Below, piece by piece: positions 35,601-47,600 of a stretch of 64,000 nucleotides of DNA. The DNA comes from a virus: positions 26,335-90,334 of the IMG/VR virus record IMGVR_UViG_3300044640_001517; one strand, 5' to 3'. The first letter of the stretch is position 1; each line of letters opens with the position of its first letter. Below the pieces are notes generated by a model. The model worked only from the letters and a program-made list of their open reading frames with translations. It was not told the DNA's origin and did no database searches. The translations under genes and the position numbers were made by a program.

Positions 35601-38600
35601 TCCGGCATTTTTATTTATCTCTTCTTGACTACGGACATCGTCTTCTTGGCGTTCAAATATCATCTCAATACCGTGACGAACAGCCGCGGCAACGTCTTGT
35701 CTAGATGTAATCCCATCTGCCATGAGCAAAAACCTAGGCCATGTTGACTGATCACCGCTTCTAAATAATGTTGGATCCCAGCCCGTCCTGATTACGGGTG
35801 TCTTGATGTCGTTGACGGTTGACTCAATATTTTGCTTGAGGATCTTTGCAGACTTTGCGCTGCTTCCGCTGGTTGTGTCCATGTCAGTGTTTATCGCAGC
35901 GAGTAGATCTTGGTATTCTTGCTCGCCTGCTGCCTTAGGAATATCAGGTACCATCGCCAGTGGATTTGCAAGATTTGCGTTTAGAAAATCAGCAACAGCT
36001 TTGAGCTCAGGTGAGTCATACATGTTGTTGATCTGCTCTTCTGTAAATCCTTTATTGAACCAACTTGTCTGAGGACTAATTCCAAATATCGGATACCACT
36101 TGTTTGTAGGTACACTTGTCTTTCCACCCGAACCTGTGCTTGCGTAGAACGGAACACTGACGCCGTTGATGTTGACGAGCACGATCGGACGACCTGCGAC
36201 GTTTGCGATTGACATCATTGTCTCATTGACAGGCATCTTTACGAGAGTCGCTGACATTCCACGGATCTGATCATGAAGAGTTGCGTGCATGTCTGAGAGG
36301 GCACTGTCAACCATCTCTGACATCACCTCTGGATCAATTGCGTTTTGCTCTGGTGCAGGTGTTTCATCACCAGTCTCGACTGTTGTGTCGGGGGTCTCTG
36401 AAACTTCTGGATTCCATGGTGGAGGTGGTGGTATATCGTCAGGAGCCTCTGTTGCCCCCTCTGGGGCTTCAGCTTTTGGGAGCGCTGAGCCGCCGTCGCC
36501 TTCTGGAGGACTAGGTGGAGGTTCAACGCCTACACCGCCTTCTCCTTCTGCTGGTGGTTCACCCTTAGGAGCTTTTGATTTCTTAGCCTTTGGATCGATC
36601 TCGCCCGCCTGCACCTTGTTCCAGATCTCCATCTGCTGTTCAAGATTCTTAGGCTTCTTCTTTTCGCTTCCCTTTTCACGTGTGATCTCGACGTATGGAT
36701 CTTCATCAGGACCGATGACGGTAAGTTCACGTGTGTTGTACGCCAGACGCGCAACGTACGGACCCCAGGCACCCTTCTGCTCTGTTGGACGTGGGTCAAT
36801 CTCCATGCGGACCTTGACACCGCCCCAGGTCTTTTCATACTCCTCGACGATACCTGCGTAACCAAACTTGGTACGGACACGCATGCCAGGTGTGAGGAAC
36901 GTTGTGCCGTCCTTCGCGTAACCTGCTGGGCGACCCTTAGAGTCGACAGCGTCGATCGGTGGGAGAGCGGCTCCTGTTGGACGCCAGTATGCCGAACCGT
37001 CAATGTAACGTTTTACTGCCTTGACCATGTCCTTGAATGACTCCATGTCAACGTATCTCTCGCTGAAGATGTCATATGTTGGTAGTGAGTCAATGATCGC
37101 GTTCAGTCGTGCGAGTGCTTGATCGTCTGTCATTGTTCCGTTTGCAAGAGCCTCGCGGATCTGTCGGACCTCTTCAGCAGCCTTCTTGATCTTGTTGCGG
37201 TCAGTTGCCATGAGTACCGAGTCTTCGCCCGTTACTTCGTCACGTGATTTCTCAACATCATCAAATGCGTTCTGCAGGTCAGCTGCTTTTTCGGAGTCAT
37301 CCTTGTAGCGGAGCACCTGCGACATATCAACGTTATTGTTGGTTGTCTCGAGCTGCTCTGGAGCAACATCATCTGGTGCCTGCTGTTCGCCCGTAGGTAC
37401 TACACCTAGCGGTGCAGGTACATCGTCTGGACGCCACTCTGGATCAAGCTTAGGTTGCTCAGCGGGTGTCTCTTTAGGAGTAAGTTTACTAATGCGGATC
37501 GCATCTGCGGCATCTGCCGCCTGAAGCATCAGACTCTGGAGGTCCCCAGCGCCTACCTCTGCGTAAGGTTCAAGAAGCTCGGCAGCATCGCGGAATCGCT
37601 CTTCAGCGTCGACGTACTGTTCACCTTCATAGGCGTAGAGCGCGTCTTTAACGGCTTGACGGAACTTCTTGATATTCTTCTCATCTTTTGAACTGCGATC
37701 TGAGTAGTCTTCAAGAGTATCGTCAGCATCTTTAACCGCCTGCTTTACAGACTTGATGATGCGCTCGTTGTCATCTCCACCATCGGAAGGTGTAGGTGTT
37801 GGTGCTGGTGGCTCTTCAACTCCACCGCCGCCTTCACCTTCTGTTGAAGGTACAGGCACTTCGGGAGCATTTGGCTCTTCAACAGGTGCAGGCTCTGCTG
37901 GTTGCTTGACAAAGCTATCGATCCAGCTAAGAGCACCGCGTCCTAGTTGCTTCTTAGCACGTGTAACTGCAACGTATGCAATCCTGAACTCTACTGGATC
38001 TGGCATCTCAACTTCGCCAGTTGCCTTATTGACACGAGGGCCCCAGAAGTCAGTCCAGATCAGAACCTTGTCCCACTCTAGACCCTTCGCCTGGTGGACT
38101 GTTGTGATAAATACGTCGATCGGCTTGGCATCAGCCTCGGCCGGCGCGACACCACCGTTGAGTGAGACGCTCAGTTTCTTGAGTACGTTGCTGATAGTGT
38201 CTTGGTTTGTTGTCTCAAGACGCCACTGGCCCTTTGACTTGTCCCACTTGAAACCGTTCTTTGCGATCGTTGACTTGTTCTCAAACGTGTTACCAAAGAC
38301 GCCGATTCCGTTTTCGTCGATCGTGTAGTCAACGCCCTTGCCGAGTGATCCTTCAGAGCCAACGTCTGTATCGTCAATGTCGACTGACTTCAGTGCTGCG
38401 CCTGTGCTCTTGGCAAGATGCAGTTGATCAAGGAGACCACGGATTCCATCGATGCCTTCAGTCTCAACCAGCCCAACAAACAACTTAAGCTTATTGCTTG
38501 CGTTGCTGTTCTCGTCTTCGGCCTCTTTCTTGACCTCCGCCCATGTCCTAAACGGTGCAAGTTCTGGATGCATCGGCTTAGGCTTTGTGCCGGTGCCTCC

Positions 38601-41600
38601 GTTGAGCAAGTATTCCGCAGAGTCTGTGAGATTTACAAGATCATTCTTGTAGTTCTTTGTCACGCCGACAGTGCGTCCGCGCTGAAGCTGATCAAAGATC
38701 GCGGAGAGTCCGCCGCTATTTGTACGCACAAGAATTGCATCAGCTGTGTCATAAAGCGATTCCTCTGGAACGAGTTCGCCCGGATCTGCGTTTCCACCGA
38801 TAACACGGTACGGTGACTCGAGCATGCTCAGCCACTTGTTGCCTTCATTTGCGATATTTGCACCAAAGCGCCACGACTTTGTGAGTGGGAACTCGACAGC
38901 TCCGAGTACTTTCCCGAGTTGGTTTTCTCCACCACGAAATGCGTAGATCGCCTGGTTTTCATCACCTACATAGACCTTTTGGATTGTCTGATCTGCGATG
39001 ACCTTGCCTGACACAGGGTTGATGTCTTGCGCCTCGTCAAAGAAGATGAAGTCAACGGCTTGCTTAAGTCCCGAGCCAATCTCGCCAAGATCTGGATTTG
39101 ACAACGCCCACATCTTTGTGATGATGGTGTTGTCCATACGCAGCTTGCCGTTTGGATCCTTGTAGTCTTCCCACATCTTGTTTACGATGTCGAGCATCCA
39201 AGGCTTAACGTCTTGTTCTGGGATATCAAAGTGCTGTGGACCAATCTCTGGATCAGCGCTGATTAGATACTTGCGCATCGCCTCCATAAAGAACTTGTGC
39301 GCTTCATACAGACCGTATCCTTGGGCACCTGGACCTTCAAACTCTGTGATGCCGAGATACTTGTCAATATCCTTGTAGTATGAAAGCTCAGGGTTCTTGT
39401 CGAGCTTCTTTACGATATCTTTAGGGGCCCAGCGTGTTGCGATCGCGTCATTGGTGATGACCTCGATGTTTGTAAGACCGGCCTTCCTAAAGCGTTCTTC
39501 AGCTTCAAGCTGCGCTGACTTGTTGAACGCGATATACACTCCGCGCTCTTGAGCAGCCTCTTTCTTCTTACGCTTTCCTGCGAGAAGAAGTGTCGCTGTC
39601 TTACCGGTTCCTGCGAGTGCCTGAACAACGACGTTCTTGCCCTCCATGATCGCATCAAGAATTGCGCGCTGTTCCTCGGTTGGCTTGAATTGCTCGTCCT
39701 TATATGGATCGTTGGTATCAACGCCGTCTTGTGATGGCGTGTCAATCTCTTGCGCATCGACCATCGATGACTCATTGCTTGTACTTCCACCGGCGACGCC
39801 GTCAGGATCGATCTCACCGATCGGAAGCGGCTGTGCCTCGCGGATCATCTGTTCAACTGAAGGTACGGAGCAAGGTCCGTTTGCAGGACCAACGGCCGCT
39901 GTCAATCCAGCGCCACCGCAGTTCCAAGAAGCCGCGATCGCCTTGGCGGCGACGTACTCTGCAAGATCTGCCTCGTACTTTGCGTACGCATTCTCGTAGT
40001 CAGCGATTTCCTGCTGCTTAGCCTCAAATGCACCGTCAACATTAAGAAGTGTTGTCGGCGTTGTGTCGGGATTATTGATAGCACGCGTAAGCATTGCATC
40101 AGTAATTTCCCACGAGGCCTGAGCATCTGCATCTGCGCGGTGCCAGTCTGGCAACTTAACTTCAAGGAATTCAGCAACTGGTCCAAGACTGTTTGATGCA
40201 CGACGCTTGCCGTCTTTTTCACTTACCTGACTTGCACCAAACTGTGTCTTTGAGTTCCACTTAGGAAGTGTGCCTTCAGCGAGATCTTTTGAGTCAATTG
40301 TTCCAACAATGTTGATTGACAGACCATTTGCGCTGAGAACTCGTTGAAGAATCTCAAGGTCAAACGGCGTGTACTGTCCGCCAAGAATTACCTCGTCACC
40401 TGCATGTTCTTTGACAAAATCTAAGAATTGCTGATGCGCGTCCTTCATCGAAGGCTGAGTTGTGAGCCACTCGTCTGTTACAGGCGAGCCGTCCATCTGC
40501 TTGAGGTTCTTAGCAGACCAGTCAGAAAGCTCATGCTCTGGATTCATGTATGAACTAAATTGAGCACGTACCTCTCCGTCTGCAACAAACGTTCCGCCGA
40601 TCTGCACCGGCTGGTTACGTCCACCCTTTTCAGGTCCTGGTAAACCTGTTGATTCATAGTCAAAGAACATGATAGGTGTCTTGCGGATGATCGCCGCGGC
40701 CTCTTCCCAGGTCTTGGCGTCCTTGAGAAGCTCAGCCATCTTTCCGGTGAATGCACCTGGTGAAGGTTTGCGTGGCGCCTTAGGACGGTGCAGTGCTGGT
40801 TTATCTCCCTTAGGTGGAATTGTGCCACCGCGTGCAACTGGAATGATTGTTGTTTCATTCCACTCTTTACGTTGTGACTCGTGACCTGGGAAGTAACCCT
40901 GCACGCTTACCTTGTTCTTTGGCGTCATCTGATCGCGGAACACACGTTCAATTACGAATGAATCGCCTTCAGCAACGTCGCCAGGTTGCAGATCTTGCGC
41001 GGCGTAGCCGATGCTCTCTGTCAAAGGCACGCGCTCTGCAAATGGATCAACTGTTGTATCTTTAATTCCAAGCTGATCAAGTATTGACTGACGACGACGC
41101 TTGAGCATGTCCTTAAGAAGTTCATTTTCTTTAGGACTATTTACGATCGAATCAACGATCTCGTCAATGCGACTTGGCGTGATGTTGAGGAGCTTTTCTC
41201 CGCTCTTCTTGATGTCTGCCGCTGTCATACTGCCAAACACATCTGAGGCGGTTGGGTTCATTCCAGGATCGCGCATTGAGTCAAGTTCAGCAACCTCTGG
41301 GCCAAACCATTCTTTACGTGAACCACGGGCGCGCCATACAAGCACTCCACCTTGATCAACGCGAATTGGATTGCCGTCTCCGTCTGCAACAACATTGTCG
41401 TAGACCATGCCGATTACGTCGTAGTTAGACAACCACGCGTCAATCGCAAAGCCTTCATGCAACTTGCCGAGGAACTCTGGATCATTGATGTAGTCATCCA
41501 TTCCAGATGTGGCGTTTGGAATCATCGGACTGATGATCTGTAGTGCACCGTCGCGTGTTCCAAGACCTACATCTGTTGCAGGAATACCAAGTTCACGATA

Positions 41601-44600
41601 CAAGGCTGATCCAAGTGTCTCGACATCAGCGTGATCTTGCGAACGCGCTGTCTTGACGTAGTAGCGATTTCCTTCGCTGTCTTCGTAAACACCACCTTGG
41701 TTTGAGCCTGCCTGTCCGGCTACACGCTTCCAGTCTGATACATCGCCGTATTCACGAGGAGCTGTTCCTTGTGTCGGAGCCTCTGGAGCTTCGACCACTT
41801 CAGGAGCCTCTGCCTCTGTCGGTTGACCGTACGCCTTCTTGAGCGCGTCTTCTGTTGCGCGCTTAAGCGTGATGATGTACTCGTTTTGGCCAGGCTTAAG
41901 AACTGCCGGCTGTTCGCGTACACTGTCGACGATAAACTCACCGGTGCCGAGGTGCTCTTGTTCTTGGTCATACCACGAGAATCCGTTGAGACTGACAGAG
42001 TCAATCTCACCTGCGGCGACCTCAAAGACGATACGTACGTCGTTTGGATTTGTAGGCGAGAATCCCACCGCACCGATCTCGCCTGTTGTTAGGTCTGTCT
42101 CGGTGAATGGACGTGGGTCAAATGAAACAACAAAGCCAGGCGTTGTGTATTTCTTGAACAGCTCAGAGTTTGCGTTTACGCCGATTGAACGATACAGCGG
42201 AATCTCTGATACTTCCTTTGCGGCGGCGACAAGTCTAAATAGACCGGCAGCAGGCGTGTCGCTCTCAAGGTCGTCGACACCGTCGGCGATCGCCTTCTTT
42301 GAGTCAACAAGATCTTTAAAGCCACCAAAGTCTTCATAGAGCTGGTAGTACATCTCCATCGCCTTGCCGCCGTCACCACCGGTGAGTCGTTCAAGTGCGT
42401 CAAGAATTATGGCACGTGAACCAGGGTGCTGCCAGTCTTCGAGGTCGCTGTCGCCACCATCGATTGAGAGCATAAGACCCCAGTAAGACTGGAACGCCTC
42501 GCGCTCTTCAGCGCTCTCACTAAATGCCCACGGAAGATATGTATCAAGATCGCGTGCAAGTTGCGCATCTGCGTCGCCTTCTTGCGAAAGATCAAGACCG
42601 TTTATTCCACGAGAGATAAGTTCTTGTGCAAGATCTTGGATGTTTGGATTTGTCTCTTTATGCTGATTGATCAGACGGAACGCTGTTATCGCGTTCTCCG
42701 GTTTTCCAAGTTCTCCGTTGATCGCCTGTGCGGCACGTGTCTGAGCGAGTCGATCGCTGAGTGGAATCGCGGCGCTCGGTGAACCTGCAGGAGGTGTGTT
42801 GATCGTGTCAACATAGTTCAACTGATTCTTCTTAGACTTGTCAGGTGACGCGCTGTCAAAGATCCCGGCGAGCAAGAACCCAGCATCCATACCTGTCTGT
42901 TCAAGTGCCTCAAACAAAGCCTCGGCCTTGACAGGTTCATCTCCACTTTCAAACGGAAGGTTTCCATATCCGTTTGCTGGGCCTGAGTCAGATGGAAGAA
43001 CAGCGTCGCGGAGTGCGCGAACAAGTTCATCCTCGGAGAACTTACCGCTCAATACCCTAGGATCGTCTGTGTAGTCAGCGCTGTCTTGGTTTGTGCGACC
43101 TTCAGGCTTATAGAACTCAAAGATATTTGGCTTGTACGCGCCTTCAGGCGTTGTGTACATCGAGTCAAAGGCCTCATCATTAAATGTGCCCATGTCTTCT
43201 GCGTCTGGTTCGCCGCCAAACAGGTTCTCGTCTACCGGCTCGTCAAGATCTCCAGCAATGTTGTCTGAGTCTGCGAGGTCACCGTTGTACCACTTACCGA
43301 AGTCTTCTTCACGTCCCTCTGGAACTGAGAAGTCAACGATCGGCCAGCCGCCGCCAGCGCCTTCTGACACAACAACATCTGCTTCGCCTTCAGGAAACTT
43401 TGCCTTGAAGTCCTTGAGCACATCATCAAGTGTTCCTTCTTCAAAAGCGACGTCAACCTCAAAGCTTGTTCCTGGGTTACCGTTCTTAAGCTCGGTGTTG
43501 TCTCCCATTGGAATGTTGTACTTTTCAGCAAACGCAACCGCGTCACCTGTTGGGAAGTCTTCAATGTTGTCTTCGCCAAACCAGTCGTTAAAGCGTTCTT
43601 CTTCGCCTGCTGGAATATCAAACTCAAACACTGGGTATCCGTTTTGTGCATCGCCTGTAAAGCGAGCTTTTCCACCTGGGATGTCTTCTTCGAACTCTGA
43701 AATGATATCTTCGTTGCTACGACCTTCAGGAAGAACTGCAAGACGACGTGTAGTTGTTGCTGCTGGTTTTTCTTCAAAGTTATTGTTGATTCTGTCGAAG
43801 GAAAGCTTGTCCTTTGACTGCTGTAGACGATCCAAGTTTGACTTTGCGCGCTTGTGAAGTTTGCCGTCTGGACTATCAGGTCCGTTAAGCACGTTCTTCA
43901 TTGTCTCGATCTTGCGGTTGAGATCAGCTATCTGCCTGTCAAACTCAGATACTTTTTCTTCATATGCAGGAGTTGCTGCGGTTGGTGTTGGCCATGCAGC
44001 GTCGACGAGACGATCAAGTTCGTCCTGCGGCATGTTGACGATGTCGTCAACCTTGACGTTTGTGTCAGCCGCAGGCTTGTTCATCTTGTCAATCGTGAAC
44101 GTGCGGTCTTCGCCGTCGGTCTTGCTGAAACCTTTAAGCTGCTTCTTGCCGGCCTTGTTCTCGACGATCTCTTCAGGCGTAACCACGCGAAGCTTATCGT
44201 TGAAGTCAAACGCAACGTCTTTCTTTTCTTCAATTGACTTCTCAATGATTGCTGGAAGATTTGCAGTTGGTGTATCACGCAGGTCGTTTGCCGCGTCTAC
44301 GAGACGTTGGATCTCGGGTGAGATCTCTGGTGGTTCAGCAAACAGTGTTGGTTGACCAGGCTTTGTCTTCTCCATTTTTGCTGGTCCTGCTGGAGCAGCA
44401 GATGGACGTGAAGGCGCGCCAGCGCGCTCATCAGAGTCAGGAATTGGCCGACTATCTTCTGCGGACTGTAGACCTTTTTCTTCCCGCGCTGCAAGAAGAT
44501 CTTGCATCAACTCTGGATACTCATCAAAGTCTGGAGTTGGACCGACGTAGGTCCACTCATAACTTGTTGTTGGAATACCTACAGGTTTCTGTTCCCAGTT

Positions 44601-47600
44601 ACCTGGATCATCAAGCCGTTCTTGGAATTTTTCTCGCTCTCTTTGCAGTTTTTCTTGACGCGTTGCTTTTGGTTCACGCTTGCCGTTCTTTATCGCAATG
44701 GCCTCTGCGTTTGGCATGTCAGCCTTGACTGCCTCAGCCGCCTCGGCGAGTGTGTCGGTAGTTGCAATCTGCTTGTTGTTACCTTCGCCTAACCAGATGC
44801 CTTTACGCCATACCTCAAACTTGCTCTTTCCATCTTTTTGTACAGCCTCGGTGATGCTGTGATCTTCGCCGTACTCGTCTGCCGGTGGAATGTGCGTCCA
44901 TGCGTTTGCCTCTCCGCCATACATGCCGGCGATACGGATATCCCAGCCTTCTGCGGTTGTGCCTTGCGGAACATCTGCCATCGGCTTGTCCAGGCTCGGG
45001 TCAATAATCCGTTTTCCGTCAGGTCCAAGCTTGTAAATCTCGGGCAGAGGCTCGTACTTGGGTGGTTCAAGTGGAATCAGTTCCCCGTCAGGTCCAAGCT
45101 TGAAATTCTCGTCGGGCCCGCTCCAGATCTGGTCAGGTCGCAATTCTTTGTCGTCGGGGATGTTAGGCAAGTTCTCCCACGGCAGATCATCCCACGCTTC
45201 TGCTGGGATACCATCTGGGGGCTCAGGCCACTTGGTGCGACTGGAAGGCTTAGGAGCAACGATCTTGTCCCACGCAAAGTTCTTGCTGGTGCCGTCTGAG
45301 TCCTTGGCCTTTAGGTTCGTGCGACCTGTCTGTCCGTTCTGCCAGACGCCTTCTGGAGTAACAACGCGGTCCTTGTCGCTATACATGAAGTGGAGCTTTT
45401 GGTCGTTATCAATAGCATCTTGAACAAACTTCTTGATGTCAGCGATCTTGTTGACTTCTTTTGGATTGAGGTCAATGACATTTTCTGCGGCGCTTGGTTG
45501 TACCTCATCTCGCTTAACGTCCCATCCGGCCGGAGCTTCAGGAGTGCTTACACCTGTAACCTTGTCAGCGGTAAATGTGCGACCTTCACCGTCTGTCTCA
45601 CTGAAACCGACGATGTTTGTCTTACCTGTCTTAGGACTTGTATAGATACGTTCTGGTCTAAACGTACGATCTTTTCCACCGTAGCCAAACTTGACAGGAT
45701 ACTGACCGTCGATCGCCTTCTGCATCTGATCAACAACCTCTTCAGGCGTGCTGTCAGGTTTGATAAACTGTGGTGCCTTGCCGCGGTCGGCCTCTGGCAT
45801 CGTGATGATCTTTGCCTTTTCTTTCTTCGCCTCTTTCTTAGGTGAAGGAGCATCCATCTTTGAGATGGTAAACGTGCGCTCTTCGCCGATCGCATGATCA
45901 AATCCAACGAAGTTTGTTTCACCGGTCTTCTTGTTGGTATATGTATTGCCGCTTGGTTGAACCTCGCGATCTTTTCCGTTATACTTAAATCGAAGAACGT
46001 CGCCGTTACGGTACGCTTGCATGACTGCGCCGATCTTTGACATTGACGTGTCACCTGCAAAGTCAACCAGATTGCCCGATGGAGTGGCGTAGCTAGGTAT
46101 GTCGACCATCGCTTTTCCGCCGCCGCGCTCTTCTCCAGTCAGTCTAAATCCATCTTTTTCGGCGTCATAGACCTCGTCTTCGGTGAACCAATATGCGCCG
46201 ACATTTTTTGACGCCATCTTGTATTCTTTTACACCGGTGTCCATCAGCTGTTTGTACGTAAGACCCTTAACGGCATTCTTCATCTTTTCAACATCAAGAA
46301 GAACACGATCTGTCGGGACACCCATTGACTCGAGCTGTGCCGAGTCCATGATGTAGTCCGTTGCGTTATAGTCACCGTCTGTCGCCTTGTCGAGCGCGTT
46401 GCGAAGATTTGACTCTGAACCTGTAAGCTTTACAGATCCGTCGTCTTGAAGTTTGATGTCAACACCAGGTGCAAACTCCTGCTTCCACGCATCAAGACCT
46501 TCTTGAGTTACAGGCTCTCCGTCTGTCTTCCAGTCAACACTGACAGACTTAACGTCTGCCTTTTCAAGCTGCGATGCTGGCTTTTCAAGTTGCGCTTTTT
46601 CTTCAGCTGCGCGCTTGTTTTCTTCATCAGCCATTCGCTGAACAGCAGGAGGCACTGGACCAGGGCGGTCGCCAGGTCCTGTTGTCTCACCCGCCGGCTT
46701 AAACTTATCTTCGCCGATGTCTTCTTGAACAACGTCAACACCCCAGCCACCTTGGCTGAGCAACTTCTGACCTTGCTTGCTGTTGAGAAACTTTTCATAC
46801 TGATCTTGGTCGGTAAGTGCTGTAAGCTCAACAGAGTCCCAACCGTCCGCCATGCCGATCTTTTGGTTTCCAACCGCACGGAATACTGACGCCTTGCGTG
46901 CGCCGGTGATCTCTTGCTGGCCGTCTTTGTTTATTGGGATCTCAACACGGTAACCGTCAGCGCTCATAAACGCGACGTGGTTAGGCTGTGATGCCTGTGT
47001 AGGTGTCCAGCCTGTCGGTGCGTCAAGCTTTCGCATTGACGAGAAGTTGACAGCGTACTTTTGATCTTCGCGAGAGACAGCTACTTCTGGGGTGTCCTTT
47101 AGATACGACTTCTTAATGATCGCCTTTGCGGACTGACCTTTCTTAGCTGGTACAGCGTAGACTCCGTTTGGGATATTTTTATCGTCTTTGATCTCGACTT
47201 CAATGTCATCAACACCTGACATGCCGACAACTTTTCCACTTACGTAGCTGTGTTTGCCAGACTTGAAGATGTTGAATTTCCAGCCACCACCCATGAACGC
47301 AAAACGGCCAAAGCGGTCACGGCGTTGCATACGTGCACGGGCAGAACGCGCCGCACGTGAGTTACCGCCAAGACCAAAGCCAAGTACGGCGATGATCGGT
47401 TCAAGATCAACAGCGGCTGTGATCGGGACAACACCAGGTCCCAATGCCGCGATACGTGCAAACGCGTGCTTGCGCTCAAATGAACCGTGTTCGTACGAGT
47501 GAGCAGACGCGACAAGTGCGCGGATGTCGTCGTCGATGATGAGGTCATCGGCCGCGATCCAACGTGCACGTGCGTGGCGCAACGCCGACGCGGTCATCGC

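Noticed and set aside
43132-43857. Long plus-strand frame (241 codons) opposite the giant gene, with others at 36289-36861 and 15354-16058
   Set aside because: They lie antisense to strongly supported genes, have no ribosome-binding sites and read as low-complexity Ser/Pro/Val shadows of the real frame.
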